Source: Bin80 sp964503085 (GTDB taxonomy: Bacteria; Bacteroidota; Rhodothermia; Rhodothermales; Bin80). Taken from it: DNA of 64,000 nucleotides. Positions 53,683 through 63,785 of this stretch are shown here, one piece after another. Numbering within the stretch: position 1 is the stretch's first letter; each line of letters begins with the position of its first letter. Below the pieces are notes generated by a model. The model had not been told where the DNA came from and made no database searches. It saw nothing but the letters and a program-made list of their open reading frames with translations. The position numbers were made by a program, and so were the translations under genes. The stretch covers positions 28,582 through 92,581 of the forward strand of contig CAZCYQ010000007.1 of assembly GCA_964503085.1 (NCBI GenBank), in the 5' to 3' direction.

Positions 53683-54969
53683 ATGTTACAGTTCCTTACC
53701 TGTATGACGGCTCCAAGCATTCCTTGGCTGGCCGTCGGGGTCATAATCGGGCTCGGCTCATCTACGCTCCAAGCTCAAGACGTCATTGAACTTTCAAGTC
53801 GGGACACCCACATTGAGCCTAGATTCGATGAAGTGTTCCGGGTCGGGGTTGTTGAGGGAGAACCTTGGGAGACGTTTGGAAAAGTCAGCAAGGTGGCGTT
53901 TGACAGTGAGGGTAACCTGTTCGTCTTTGACGGGCTTGGATCCGATGGTGTGAGGATTCTGGTGTTCAACTCCACGGGAGGCTTCTTGCATGAGTTCGGC
54001 ACCTCGGGCCAAGGTCCCGGTGAGTTCCACTCCCCGGCCGGCTTCGCGGTGTTGAGGGATGGAACCACGGTCGTGATGGATCTCGGGCACCGCGCCTATC
54101 AGTTGTTTGACGATTCTGGTCAGTATCTTCGCATGGTGCGAATTACTAACGGCTCACCCGGTGGCGTTGCCAGTTCGTCTGCAATACGGGCCGATCCGCG
54201 CGGCGGAGCCGTATTCGCCGGTGGTTTGAGTACCAATCTTGTACTCACCGCCGGCGGTGGCAGTGTCCCGGCTATGCCCCCGAAATCCCGTCCGGTCACG
54301 CGAGTGGGACTAAATGGCGAAGTCATAGAGGTTGATACCGTGGCCAATGGCTGGCTTCCTCGTCGCAGGGGGCCCACTAAAGGCATGGCCGAACACATCA
54401 AGATAGGAGACGGTACGCTTGGTGACGCACTTGAACAGATTGCCTTTCCATCCGTTTTTGAACCGCCGCTCTTGGTGGGAGTCCTTCCAGATGGAGGCAT
54501 CGTCTACTCCGACTCTTCCACTTATGTCGTGAAGGTCACTCCACCGGACTCAAGAGAAGTAGCACGCATGATCTGGAGGCCGTTTGAGCCCGAGCCCGTG
54601 ACGCGTGCAATTAAACGGGACTACGAGGAACGACGAGCCTCCCGTGTGGGTTCGCAGCCAACCAGCGGTGCCGACGACAGAGTTGGTTTCGCGCTGGAGA
54701 GACCATATTACCACGAAATCCCCGTCCTTCACGAACTCTCCACCACTTGGGAGGGCCGAATCTGGGTACAACGCCGGGATAACAAGCCCGAAAGCGGTGG
54801 ACCGATTGACGTGTTGACGCCAGAGGGGGAATACATCGGTACCTACGCTGCCCGCTCAACGCAAATGCCAGATGCCTTTGGCCCAGAGGGACTCGCCGCT
54901 TTCATTGAGTTGGGTGACTATGAGGTACCCAGCGTGGTGGTGCGTCGGTTGCCGGCCGAGGTACGGTGA
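53683..54969 (+). CDS. 6-bladed beta-propeller (NHL-like) secreted protein
   Basis: About 428 residues from the ATG at 53683 (another at 53704; the frame opens at 53623). Signal peptide with cleavage after LQAQ. Repeated propeller blades: VAFDSEGNLFVFDGLGSDGVRILVFNSTGGF, GTSGQGPGEFHSPAGFAVLRDGTTVVMDLGHRAYQLFDDSGQYL and similar. The GQGPGEF motif is typical of 6-bladed propeller proteins common in Bacteroidota and Gemmatimonadota. Binding role unknown. Its third-base GC is visibly higher than in the pab genes next door, hinting at a separate origin. Confidence 0.82.
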   Translation: MLQFLTCMTAPSIPWLAVGVIIGLGSSTLQAQDVIELSSRDTHIEPRFDEVFRVGVVEGEPWETFGKVSKVAFDSEGNLFVFDGLGSDGVRILVFNSTGGFLHEFGTSGQGPGEFHSPAGFAVLRDGTTVVMDLGHRAYQLFDDSGQYLRMVRITNGSPGGVASSSAIRADPRGGAVFAGGLSTNLVLTAGGGSVPAMPPKSRPVTRVGLNGEVIEVDTVANGWLPRRRGPTKGMAEHIKIGDGTLGDALEQIAFPSVFEPPLLVGVLPDGGIVYSDSSTYVVKVTPPDSREVARMIWRPFEPEPVTRAIKRDYEERRASRVGSQPTSGADDRVGFALERPYYHEIPVLHELSTTWEGRIWVQRRDNKPESGGPIDVLTPEGEYIGTYAARSTQMPDAFGPEGLAAFIELGDYEVPSVVVRRLPAEVR

Positions 54970-55273
54970 GCGCGTGCCATGTCTCCAGTACCCACCCCTT
55001 GGTTGTAACCGATCTGGAGCCTAGCCTTAGTTCCCAGGCGAAATAACCAAGTGGGGCTCTGAATGTAGTATCTGCTTCCTTTTTCCTGTCGGAATAGAAA
55101 TGCTCAGATTTCTCAATCCCGAAGCAAGCATGGTATCAGTCTGAGTGATATTACCATTCCCCTTTGTATGGTAAGAACCGGATCCAATGGCAATCTGGCT
55201 CGGTGTAATCAGACACCTTCTGAGTCTGAAGAATCTCAGGGCCAATACGCTGAATAGAGTATATAATTCCCGA
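54970..55273. other. Intergenic between convergent genes
   Basis: About 300 bp; no coding frame or obvious terminator identified. Confidence 0.45.
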
Positions 55274-57181
55274 TTATTTCCCCAAATACTGAAATGCGCG
55301 GTTGGCCGACGTATCACCGGTCAATCTGTAGAAATATGTGCCAGTACTGAGGCCGTCCGCATACAGGATAGTCGTATGCTTACCTGCCGGATGGTGATGA
55401 TTGGCCAACGTACGTACGCGCTGCCCAAGCGTATTGAAGACCTCTAGAACTATGTGACCGGGGCGTCCCACTTGATAGCTTATGACCGTGGTGTCCGTGA
55501 AAGGATTTGGGTAATTACCGAGAAGGTCCGTCTTTCCGTTTCTTGGTGTCTCTTCACGATTAGTAGGGGATCTCAGTCGAAATTGCAACCAGTTCACCTT
55601 TGGCACACCACTGTAAAACTGCAGCTTAATAATCTGCGTCCCCTCATCCAGCGCAATTCCGTCCTCGGTGATTACGCGAACGGTCCTGAATTCATCCGTA
55701 TGATTTTGGTGTGTAAAAACACCAGTCTTATCTACACCGTCGAATTCAAGCGAAAACGAGACCTGAGTTGCCTGACTGGCCAGTCGTACCTGCAAGTCGT
55801 AGATACCCCCCTGATCTACATGTACCGTATAGGTCACCCACTCACGTCGGGCGGTATTCCCAATATGATAGCCAATGCCGTCAGTTGTCGGGAATACATC
55901 AACACCTTCGTCAAGACGAATACCGCCCCCCTCATTCGTAGGTGAAATATCACGATAGGCTACACCTGATCCCCCAAGATCAAAGTACTCGGCCTCTATC
56001 CGATCCCGGATAGGGTGAGGGCTCATGAGATAGGGTGCATTGTCGGTGCATGAATTACCGACGGTCAGGTACGTAGTGTCCGTACTGCTGGTCCATCCGC
56101 CATCGTCTGTTGCTTCCGCACGTAACCTGTAACACCCCGAGGATACATTACTGGTGGACCAATTCCATTCCGATGCTCCCCCTGTGATTGATTCTAGGAG
56201 GCCATCGTCCTGATAGAGGTTTACCCGCAGAATGCGACCGTCTGGGTCTGTGGATGTACCCATAATCATGGCGGTCTCGCCTGCTTCCAGGGTAGCAGGT
56301 ACGGCGAGCGTTACTTGGGGAACGTCAATGTAGCGGTAAACGCGTACATAGTCGATGAGCATCCGCTGTGGAAAGATACTGTCGTCAATACCCTGCGCTC
56401 CTCCCCACAAACCTCCAATGGCGATATTCATGATCAGATGGAAGTCTAGGTCAAACGGCCAGCCTCGCCAATTATTCAGCCCCTTGGAGTACGTCCAAAA
56501 ATCAACCCCGTCAATGGAGAACACCATCTTTATTGGTGACCATTCAACGGCGTAAACATGGAAAGCGTTTGAGGCGCCTGGCACACGTTTCCCTCCGCCT
56601 TTTTGTGTGCCGAGCATGTGGTTGTACGCGTCCGTATGAATGGTCGCATGGATTTGGTCCTGATCGAACCCAACATGTTCCATAATATCAATTTCACCCG
56701 TGTCGGGCCATCCCCCATTGCCGTAATGGCTATCCGTGGGAAGCATCCAGATTGCCGGCCAGGTGCCTCTACCGGATGGAAGTTGTGCACGAACTTCAAT
56801 GCGTCCATACGTCCAATCTCCCTTATGTTTGGAGACTAGTCTTGCAGAAGTGTAAGAGCGACCGCTCCACTCTTCTCTTCTGGCTTCTATGATAAGATGA
56901 TCGCCATCAACCCGGGCATTTTCTTCCCGATTTTCCGTGTAGAACTGATTTTCTTGATTGCCCCAGCCGTGCCCACCTACATCATAGGACCAGCGAGAAC
57001 TGTCGGGTAGCCCATTGTAGTCAAACTCATCGTTCCAACTCAACTCCCATGAGGACTGGGCCAACAGGTTTGGGACCAGTATCGTTCCTATGAGTAAGCA
57101 CGCAAAACAGGAGGTGGCATAGTGACCTATACGCATAGGGAGAAAGAGTGATAAGAGAAGGGTAAATGGTGCGAAGAACAA
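55274..57181 (-). CDS. Secreted GH16 laminarinase-type hydrolase with Ig-like domain, CBM6 and T9SS sorting domain
   Basis: 635 residues. Signal peptide (cleavage after LLAQ, about residue 42; a start at the ATG for MRIGHYATSC would shorten it). GH16 domain about 45-285 with catalytic GEIDIMEHVG (two Glu and Asp of the EIDIxE motif), LPSGRGTWPAIWMLP and YAVEWSP; this form (subfamily 3) cleaves beta-1,3-glucans such as laminarin. Then an Ig/bacterial domain (about 290-375), CBM6 (about 390-530; RIEAEYFDLGGSGVAYRD), and a C-terminal type IX secretion domain (LGNYPNPFTDTTVISYQV...GTYFYRLTG). So it is exported across the outer membrane. Convergent with the propeller gene. Confidence 0.92.
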   Translation of the reverse strand: MFFAPFTLLLSLFLPMRIGHYATSCFACLLIGTILVPNLLAQSSWELSWNDEFDYNGLPDSSRWSYDVGGHGWGNQENQFYTENREENARVDGDHLIIEARREEWSGRSYTSARLVSKHKGDWTYGRIEVRAQLPSGRGTWPAIWMLPTDSHYGNGGWPDTGEIDIMEHVGFDQDQIHATIHTDAYNHMLGTQKGGGKRVPGASNAFHVYAVEWSPIKMVFSIDGVDFWTYSKGLNNWRGWPFDLDFHLIMNIAIGGLWGGAQGIDDSIFPQRMLIDYVRVYRYIDVPQVTLAVPATLEAGETAMIMGTSTDPDGRILRVNLYQDDGLLESITGGASEWNWSTSNVSSGCYRLRAEATDDGGWTSSTDTTYLTVGNSCTDNAPYLMSPHPIRDRIEAEYFDLGGSGVAYRDISPTNEGGGIRLDEGVDVFPTTDGIGYHIGNTARREWVTYTVHVDQGGIYDLQVRLASQATQVSFSLEFDGVDKTGVFTHQNHTDEFRTVRVITEDGIALDEGTQIIKLQFYSGVPKVNWLQFRLRSPTNREETPRNGKTDLLGNYPNPFTDTTVISYQVGRPGHIVLEVFNTLGQRVRTLANHHHPAGKHTTILYADGLSTGTYFYRLTGDTSANRAFQYLGK

Positions 57182-57685
57182 GGCTTTGATAGCCCGGATA
57201 GTGAACAGGAAACCAAGTAATATGTTCGTGCACCTTCACTGGATACGACTTGCGCGAGCAAGAGTTGGAGGATTTATTGGAACGGTTGAGTGGGACGTTT
57301 GAGCGGTTTTTGAGATGATCAATGTGGAGATGGTCCTCCGGGTAGCGGGGAGGCCGCTGATTGTTCAGAAAGAAAAAGACAAGTCCACTGGATAATTTTC
57401 ACCGGGGCATTGATTCTGACATGTACACAAGACGAACGGAGTAACAGCACGGGGAGTCCTGTCCATGCTGGGAGTGCACAATAGCGACCGGACGCTCGAG
57501 CAAGTCAGTCAGGGTGGCGGGTGAGCTCGTAGAATTGCAGACATGGGATAACACTCGTCGAGAAAATGAACATCATAAGGATACGGAAGAGGGAGTATGA
57601 CAACTGACGAGCATGTAACAGGGTTGAACGAAACTCGGAGATTCCAATCATATTACTCTAAAACGCAGATGAGTAGGGAGTAGAA
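57182..57685. other. Intergenic, no gene supported
   Basis: About 500 bp between divergent GH16 and CRTAC1-type genes. No coding frame with family features; promoters in both directions are expected. Confidence 0.45.
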
Positions 57686-59383
57686 ATGGACCGAAGGCGT
57701 AATGAACGAGAAGCAGGCGTAGGGAAAACAATTAGACTCCCCGATTCTAAGGGCATCACGTTACTCCCTGACGCTATAATATGCTGTGTACTGGCGGGGG
57801 TATGTGTGCTTGCTTCGGGCTGCTCGAGCGAAGTTCAGCATTTTACAAACGTGACTCATGAAGCGGGACTGGCGGATTTTGCGCACGAGAATGGTGCATC
57901 CGGCTTAATGTGGATGCCAGAAATCCTGCCACCGGGCCTCGCGTTCGTAGATTACAATGGCGATAGTCATCCAGATATAGCACTCGTACAAGGCAGAACA
58001 TGGGACTCGCTTGAAGCACAGCTACCGGCCATACGTCTCTATGCAAATAACGGCTCAGGTCACTTCAGTGAGGTTACGCAGGATGCGGGTTTGGAAGAGG
58101 TAGTAACCTATGGAATGGGGATTGCATCGGCTGATTACGACAATGATGGCGATGCGGATTTATTCTTAACCTCATTGGGACACGATATATTACTTCGTAA
58201 CAACGACGGCGTCTATACCGTGACGCAATCGGGGGCCGAAGGTCCGTTTGCGTGGAGTACTGCAGCCGTATTTTTTGACGCTGATCGCGATGGTTGGCTG
58301 GATCTTTATGTGGGTGGATATGTGCGCTGGAGCTCCGAAACCGACCTCCGGTGTCAAGGGCCGGGCGAAGCGAAGATCTACTGTACACCAGCAGCATATG
58401 ATGGGCAGTCCCACCGCTTTTATCACAATAATGCTGACGGGACCTTTTCAGACTGGACAGAAGAGGCCGGTTTTCTACCTACTCCAGGAAAGACATTGGG
58501 GGCGGTCCTCCTGGATGTTAATGACGATCTGTGGCCTGATCTCGCGGTGGCAAACGACCTTGAAAGGGATCAGTTATACATCAATCAGGGCGATGGCACA
58601 TTCGCTGAACATGGGCTAATGGCCGGGATCGCCTATGATGCACGAGGGATTGCAACGGCTGGAATGGGGATCGATGCAGGAATTATAAGCGGAGAATGGT
58701 CCATATTGGTCGGCAATTTTTCCAATCAAATGATCAGTGTTTGGCAGTATGCTGGAGGAGGAGTATTTCGTGACCACGCATCGGCATCACGCATAGGTGG
58801 TGCGAGCCGCCAAACTTTGGCATTCGGCCTGTTTCTGTTTGATGCCGACCTGGACGGAGATGAAGATGTGTTTGTGGCTAATGGCCATATTCATGAACAT
58901 GTAGAACATGGATCCAGTGGAATCAAGTTTTATCAGCGACCACATCTGTTTATGAACACTGGGGATGGGGGATTTACAGACGAAGGGAATTTTGAGCCAC
59001 TATTGGGGCGGGGAGCAGCGTATGCTGACATAGATCAAGATGGAGATCTGGATATTCTGATGGGCCAGAATGGGGCAGGCGTCCGTCTGTGGCGCAACAA
59101 TGCGCAGGGTCGATACCTGCGTGTGAGGCTGGAGGGTATAAGCAGTAACCGTGATGGTGTTGGGGCACATGTGAGTCTGTATTCCTCTACCGGCTTGAAG
59201 CAACGTCATGTACGGTCGGGTGGTAGTTATTTGTCGGAATCAGAACGGGTACTGACCTTTGGTCTGGGTGCGTCCGACACCGTTGATTCGCTGCACATCC
59301 TATGGCCCAGTGGACAGCGCTCACAGCTGATCGGGCCGCTCGAGAATACACTCATTGCTATTCGTGAAGGTACTGAGGAGTAG
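57686..59383 (+). CDS. CRTAC1-type lipoprotein with FG-GAP/VCBS repeats and ASPIC/UnbV domain
   Basis: 565 residues. The N-terminus has a hydrophobic segment ending in a lipobox (VLASGCSS, Cys about 47), so it is probably lipidated and outward-facing. Five or more calcium-binding-like FG-GAP loops: ADYDNDGDADLFL, FDADRDGWLDLYV, DVNDDLWPDLAVAND, DADLDGDEDVFVANG, ADIDQDGDLDILMGQ. The C-terminal ASPIC/UnbV domain (GVGAHVSLYSS...HILWPSGQ) is usual in this family. Immediately followed by the TPR lipoprotein with no gap; the pair is common in marine Bacteroidota-type genomes. Function unknown, possibly adhesion or glycan binding. Confidence 0.87.
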   Translation: MDRRRNEREAGVGKTIRLPDSKGITLLPDAIICCVLAGVCVLASGCSSEVQHFTNVTHEAGLADFAHENGASGLMWMPEILPPGLAFVDYNGDSHPDIALVQGRTWDSLEAQLPAIRLYANNGSGHFSEVTQDAGLEEVVTYGMGIASADYDNDGDADLFLTSLGHDILLRNNDGVYTVTQSGAEGPFAWSTAAVFFDADRDGWLDLYVGGYVRWSSETDLRCQGPGEAKIYCTPAAYDGQSHRFYHNNADGTFSDWTEEAGFLPTPGKTLGAVLLDVNDDLWPDLAVANDLERDQLYINQGDGTFAEHGLMAGIAYDARGIATAGMGIDAGIISGEWSILVGNFSNQMISVWQYAGGGVFRDHASASRIGGASRQTLAFGLFLFDADLDGDEDVFVANGHIHEHVEHGSSGIKFYQRPHLFMNTGDGGFTDEGNFEPLLGRGAAYADIDQDGDLDILMGQNGAGVRLWRNNAQGRYLRVRLEGISSNRDGVGAHVSLYSSTGLKQRHVRSGGSYLSESERVLTFGLGASDTVDSLHILWPSGQRSQLIGPLENTLIAIREGTEE

Positions 59384-60232
59384 ATGCTGAATCGTTGGTT
59401 GTTACTGATTCTATTGGTATGGATACTGGGCTGTGAGTCTGTTCCGGCTCCACTACCAGAGTCAGCGGCGATTCTGCTCCAGGAAGCGACTATCGCATTG
59501 AATGATAACGCTCCAGAACGAGCTGTCACTATGGCCGAACAAGCCGTACAAAAGGCACCGGGGCATCCGCATCCCCATTTTATATTGGGGCAGGCGCATT
59601 ACGTGCGCGGCAATTACACGGAGGCACGAAGGTCCTGGGAGATAGCCAGCAGTTTGGAGCCGGATAACTGGATCTGGTTACAAACGCTTGGAGATGCAGC
59701 TTTTCAGCAGGCAGACTACCAAGCATCTCTGGACTATTATTTACGCGCAGGCCGTCTGCATCCAGACGCTGTTTCGTGGCATGGTGCCGCCGGCGCATAC
59801 TGGGAGATGGGGAATACAGAGGATGCCTGGGATGCTTGTCATCAAGCGTTGGTCCTCGATGCAGACTATGTTCCAGCATATATCAGTCTGGCAATGATTG
59901 CGGAGCATATGGGAGAGCTGGAGGATGCGCGCGATTACGTTCAAAAGGCATTAAGCCTGTCTCCTGATAATCCTGCCAATCTGTTGGCTGCTGGGCGTCT
60001 GGCCAGGCTAACCGGCAACGAGGACTATGCTGTGTCTGTGCTCAAACAAGCACTTGAGCAAGCGCCGGGGCATCCTGAGATCCGCTATAATCTGGCTATG
60101 GCGCTGCTTCAGGCAGGGGAGGGTGAGCAAGCTGCCGCTTTGTTGGAGGGGTTAGATACTGAAAAAGGGGAGATTATATCCGACAAAAGCCCACCCAATG
60201 GGTCCGGGTCAGACCAAGAAATTCAGCCGTAA
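59384..60232 (+). CDS. TPR-repeat lipoprotein
   Basis: 282 residues. Lipoprotein signal LLLILLVWILGCES (Cys about 17). About six tetratricopeptide units follow, for example AVTMAEQAVQKAPGHPHPHFILGQAHYVRGNYTEARRSWE and ISLAMIAEHMGELEDARDYVQKALSLSPDNPANLLAAGRLA. Starts directly after the upstream stop, so the two lipoproteins are co-translated and probably interact. Role unknown. Confidence 0.87.
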   Translation: MLNRWLLLILLVWILGCESVPAPLPESAAILLQEATIALNDNAPERAVTMAEQAVQKAPGHPHPHFILGQAHYVRGNYTEARRSWEIASSLEPDNWIWLQTLGDAAFQQADYQASLDYYLRAGRLHPDAVSWHGAAGAYWEMGNTEDAWDACHQALVLDADYVPAYISLAMIAEHMGELEDARDYVQKALSLSPDNPANLLAAGRLARLTGNEDYAVSVLKQALEQAPGHPEIRYNLAMALLQAGEGEQAAALLEGLDTEKGEIISDKSPPNGSGSDQEIQP

Positions 60233-60377
60233 TTTGGCAGATCGACCATTCGCAAGATAGCATGGTGATTGAAAGTTATGTTCAGCACAAACAGGATAAG
60301 GCCCGGTTGCGGAACCTTCCATGCTATGATATCTTGCGCCAGGCCCGAATGGAGTTCCCGCGAAGGTAGACGCCTCG

Positions 60378-61055
60378 CTATCTATTCCGCCCAAGCTCGC
60401 GGAGTCTGTTCTCAAGGGCAGCGATAAGGTCCGGCAGTCCAGATTGTACGGCTTCCTTGCAGGGCGCATCCACGTCCTTTACCGTACGGCTCATCGCGTA
60501 TGCCCCCGTAGAGATGCTGCAGGCGGCATCCGCCTCCTTTTCCAGGTGCCTTGTTGGGACCTCCAGATGCCCCCCTAGGTTCCGCTGCAGCGGCTTCGGC
60601 AGATCGCACATCCGCTCCGGCATCTGTCCGCTTACGATGAAATCGTAGGCCGCCTGACATTCCTCCTTGGAGTACTTGCTCCCCGGCCACCCCACACGTG
60701 TATCCTCCTCCCATCCAGTGGCCTTTGCTTGGTCATAGAAGCTCTCGAGTCTCGCCAACACAGGCATGACCCGCTCACGAAGCCAGTCCTGGAGAGGTGG
60801 GTCCAGATCGCTCAGGGCAGTCTCTCCGTCCCACCGCCCCCATACTTTCGCCGCTGATGACCAGATTCGAAAGCGTTTAGAAACCTGCATGAGCCGTTCG
60901 CTCACCCAGGGCCGAGCGGGTCCGGGCACATCCTTACGGATGTGGTCGAAGCTGCCTCCTTCCCGGGCCCATCGCAACGCGTCCTGGATCTGCTTGATCG
61001 TGCATTCGGATGGAATCAAATCCTTATCCGTGGATGTGGTAGAGAGAGAGCCCAT
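60378..61055 (-). CDS. Hypothetical protein
   Basis: 225 residues, no signal peptide, no recognised domain. Tryptophan- and arginine-rich (WAREGGSFDHIRKD, FRIWSSAAKVWGRWDGE) with mostly helical character. Codon use is close to genuine coding (long frame, high-GC third positions), and higher in GC than neighbouring core genes. Lies convergent to the TPR gene in an accessory-looking tail. Function not recognised. Confidence 0.5.
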   Translation of the reverse strand: MGSLSTTSTDKDLIPSECTIKQIQDALRWAREGGSFDHIRKDVPGPARPWVSERLMQVSKRFRIWSSAAKVWGRWDGETALSDLDPPLQDWLRERVMPVLARLESFYDQAKATGWEEDTRVGWPGSKYSKEECQAAYDFIVSGQMPERMCDLPKPLQRNLGGHLEVPTRHLEKEADAACSISTGAYAMSRTVKDVDAPCKEAVQSGLPDLIAALENRLRELGRNR

Positions 61056-61161
61056 AGGGTCGAAATGGTTTGCTTCTTTGGTAACGTCAAGGGGAAAAAT
61101 ACAGTTCCAATAGGGACGGGTTGATGAAGTTGAAGGTCAGAGGTTTGCAGCGAATTGTTTT

Positions 61162-61677
61162 GTGGAACTGGGGGCCTTGGGTAAAGCAGCGGAGCGGGCG
61201 GTTCTACGCGACTGGCTCACGAAGGACGGTGGAGCCGAAGGAGAGCCCACCGCGTGGATTGATGCGATCGCGAAGGAAACGCATGGATGGCCCCAGCACA
61301 TTTTGGTATATGTGGACCCCGCTTGGAAGCAACTGAACGAGCACAGAGGGGTAATGGCTGCCGAGGAATTGAATTACGTCCTGGAAGCGGGGCGTCGTCG
61401 TCGATCGGAGTATTATGAGGGCAGGGCACGGGGGATCATGTACGAAAATCGTCAGAGCTTTGCAAGAATGTTTGCGAACGTTCCAGCAGGAGAGTCCGTC
61501 ACAGGCATGGCGATTCTGGGGCCTCTAACGCAGGAATATGGCTTTGATGAAGCCCATAAGCTGTTTCGTCGTGCATTGCGCAATGGCGTACTGCACACGC
61601 AAGCAGGGGGCTTTGCAGTCCCTGTTCCCTCCATGCAGAAATGGTTGGTATCCAATTACGCCTCCCCACTTTCATGA
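61162..61677 (+). pseudogene. C-terminal fragment of an AAA-type ATPase
   Basis: 171 codons with no convincing start and no Walker motifs. The text IAKETHGWPQHILVYVDPAWKQL, EELNYVLEAGRRRRSEYYEGR and VHTQAGGFAVPVPSMQKWLVSNY resembles the C-terminal part of AAA_16-type ATP-binding proteins (the GWPQHL block and a winged-helix end). The P-loop half is missing, so it is read as a 5'-truncated remnant. The upstream DNA (61060-61160) shows no extension of the frame. Confidence 0.5.
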
Positions 61678-61837
61678 GGAGGTCTGCCAACATGCTGGAT
61701 GAGCTGCCGCACGCGAGTAACTGCAATGTCACGGGAGAGGATTGCCAGGACCTGTCCAATCAGCCGTTGAGAGGAAATTAGCCGTCCCATTGACACATTT
61801 AACGCATCTCTCGTGGACTGGAGCGTACTTTGATACG

Positions 61838-62030
61838 ATCAAACGCAATCCGGGCAAAATTAGACGGGCCATTTTGAAGATACCTCCCATAAACCTGACG
61901 CTAACTTGCGCCTGCCGCCGTATTTGGACCCGGGCGAAGGCAAGTCTCAATCATGGGTTATATTGATACTTGCAACTGAAGTCTTAACATGGCCTCTGCG
62001 GGGGGATTCGCTCAGTCCAACAATGTAGAT
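61838..62030 (+). repeat. ~193-bp direct repeat, copy 1
   Basis: Matches 63038-63230 from GATCAAACGCAA through AAATTAGACGG, CGAAGGCA-GTCTCAA, TTGCAACTGAAGTCT to CAGTCCAACAATG. Similar over nearly the whole length with scattered substitutions and small indels. Ends near the start of a small hypothetical gene and contains a TATATTGA box after a tract, so it may carry a promoter. Confidence 0.75.
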
Positions 62031-62147
62031 GCAGTAGAGTGCAATGCCGCGTCCATTTTATCTACTGACCCTGGCGTCCCTCCTTTCCCTGCCGTATTGT
62101 GTATTCCGTGATCCAGACATCACGTCCTCTAACCATAATCCAGAACT

Positions 62148-62516
62148 ATGCGCCTTAAACACGTCCCCCTCAAAGTGCATTCCGCCTATCCGGCGAATCC
62201 AGAATCCCCTAACTACGCGTCTCTTTGTGAGCAGTACCCAGGAGACCTAATCCAGACCCTGCCATACGCTGAATCAGGAGAGATCGTGTTGGTGGTTGAC
62301 AAGAAAGCGGGAACGCGAACCTTTGGGGCATTGACGCGGTGCATGAGTAAAGCTTGGGGGCTGTGGTGCTGGGAGAACTTGTCAGACGAAGCTTTGGTGC
62401 GGAAGATCTCGGATCATATATGGCAGGAGGTGGACCACCCCGGAGGAGTGGAGGCGTTTCTGCGGGAGATCGGAGTGGAAGTGGATGTGGAGTCCCGTGA
62501 GGTCAACCACGTCTGA
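62148..62516 (+). CDS. Hypothetical protein
   Basis: 122 residues, no signal peptide or recognised domain. Middle part KAGTRTFGALTRCMSKAWGLWCWENLSDEALVRKISDHIW looks like a folded soluble protein, and WGLWCW and the acidic C-terminus are notable. Lies about 115 bp downstream of repeat copy 1, which may carry its promoter. Function not recognised. Confidence 0.45.
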   Translation: MRLKHVPLKVHSAYPANPESPNYASLCEQYPGDLIQTLPYAESGEIVLVVDKKAGTRTFGALTRCMSKAWGLWCWENLSDEALVRKISDHIWQEVDHPGGVEAFLREIGVEVDVESREVNHV

Positions 62517-63037
62517 AACCTGCCGGATTGATGGTGGGGCAGTCGGGTTTTATGCCTCGGTCGCCCGAGTCTCGAGTGATCCAGAACAAGTCTCAATTTT
62601 GCGGGAAATTGGGTAATAGCGCCGGCACGCCCCTAAGGATTATATGTCCAGAGTTCGAGCCAGTTATGTCAGAAGCATATTCCTGTAGGGGCCCGCGGCG
62701 TATGTGATTCGTATGAATCAGTGGTTGCCAGTTAACCAGGTGAAGTCCTGATGTATGTATGGGGCAAAACGGGGAGGGCTTCACGTCCCACGTGCAGGCA
62801 ATCGTCTCCCTGGACGGGCCGCCCGACGACATGAGTTGCCCCCACGTTGCACTGCATGACCTACACGCTGTGGCACGGGCAGCAGTGGCCGACGCGCCAG
62901 GTGTATCCTGCCAAATGCAGTAGCGGGAGCTTCCACAGCAGATGGAGTGGATCATCAGAGGACCGGTTTAATCAGACGCTGACGGCGGGGTGCGTGTGTA
63001 GGCCTGTGTATCGTGGCCCAGAGCGGTCTAGGGGGCG
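62517..63037. other. Intergenic, no gene supported
   Basis: About 520 bp between the hypothetical gene and repeat copy 2. Fragmented small frames on both strands only; it looks like decayed sequence. Confidence 0.4.
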
Positions 63038-63230
63038 ATCAATCGCAAGCTAGGTGAAATTAGACGGGTCCATACTGAAGAAACCTCCCATAAAACAGAC
63101 GCTGACTTGCGCCTTCCGACGTATTTGGACACAGGCGAAGGCATGTCTCAAACATATGGTATATTGAGGCTTGCAACTGAAGTCTAAACAGGGACTCTGC
63201 AGGGTTTATTCGTTCAGTCCAACAATGGAG
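63038..63230 (+). repeat. ~193-bp direct repeat, copy 2
   Basis: Same orientation as 61838-62030. Contains TTAGACGGGTCC, TACGTATTTGGACACAGGCG-like text and TATATTGAGG. No gene start follows in a matching way; the next gene is on the opposite strand. Confidence 0.75.
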
Positions 63231-63299
63231 ATATAATTGGGGGATTCCCCAAATATGAAACACGGCCTTCACTTTTTGAGGACCGCTTCCCCCTGTAGG

Positions 63300-63785
63300 T
63301 TATTGGTTGATAAAATGCAGAATAGACTGCAAGGCAAGCCGCTTGGAACCAGTACCATGTACGGACTGCTCCTCCCAATTGTTTTCCATGGTTGAAATTC
63401 CGGCAAACTGGATTTTTCCATCAAGAAGGAAATTCAGTAATGCAGATGCATGGGTTAAATACCATTCCAGTTGCAGTGTGCCGTCAGCGGTGATTCCAAT
63501 CAAGGGGGGCGGGAGTGGAACATCATTTCTGATGAGAAAAAGGGCCAGTTCACGCAGTGAATCGAGCTCCATATCAGGATCTTCTGGGTCGTTGTCTGGG
63601 GTTACATTGTGGAGGTATCTGAGACGCTCTACAATTGCCTTATGCTCCGTGTTGTCCAGAATATTGAAGATGTCATCGCAAGTAGCAGCATTCCTGAGTT
63701 GTATAACGAAATTGCGGCTTACGTGGGGTTCGTGAGCTGCAACGTTTGTTTTTCTCTTGGAGATTTGCGGAACGGACTCATTCAT
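63300..63785 (-). CDS. Hypothetical protein
   Basis: 161 residues, soluble, no signal peptide, no recognised domain. N-terminus polar (MNESVPQISKRK), then helical segments (ELALFLIRNDVPLPPPLIGIT; LEWYLTHASALLNFLLDGKIQFAGI). The AT-rich end of the window lies beyond it. Function not recognised; reality supported by length and codon pattern only. Confidence 0.5.
   Translation of the reverse strand: MNESVPQISKRKTNVAAHEPHVSRNFVIQLRNAATCDDIFNILDNTEHKAIVERLRYLHNVTPDNDPEDPDMELDSLRELALFLIRNDVPLPPPLIGITADGTLQLEWYLTHASALLNFLLDGKIQFAGISTMENNWEEQSVHGTGSKRLALQSILHFINQ

Noticed and set aside
57600..57685. Possible second lipoprotein or promoter-proximal gene before the CRTAC1-type gene
   Set aside because: No open frame with start and family features; the region looks non-coding.
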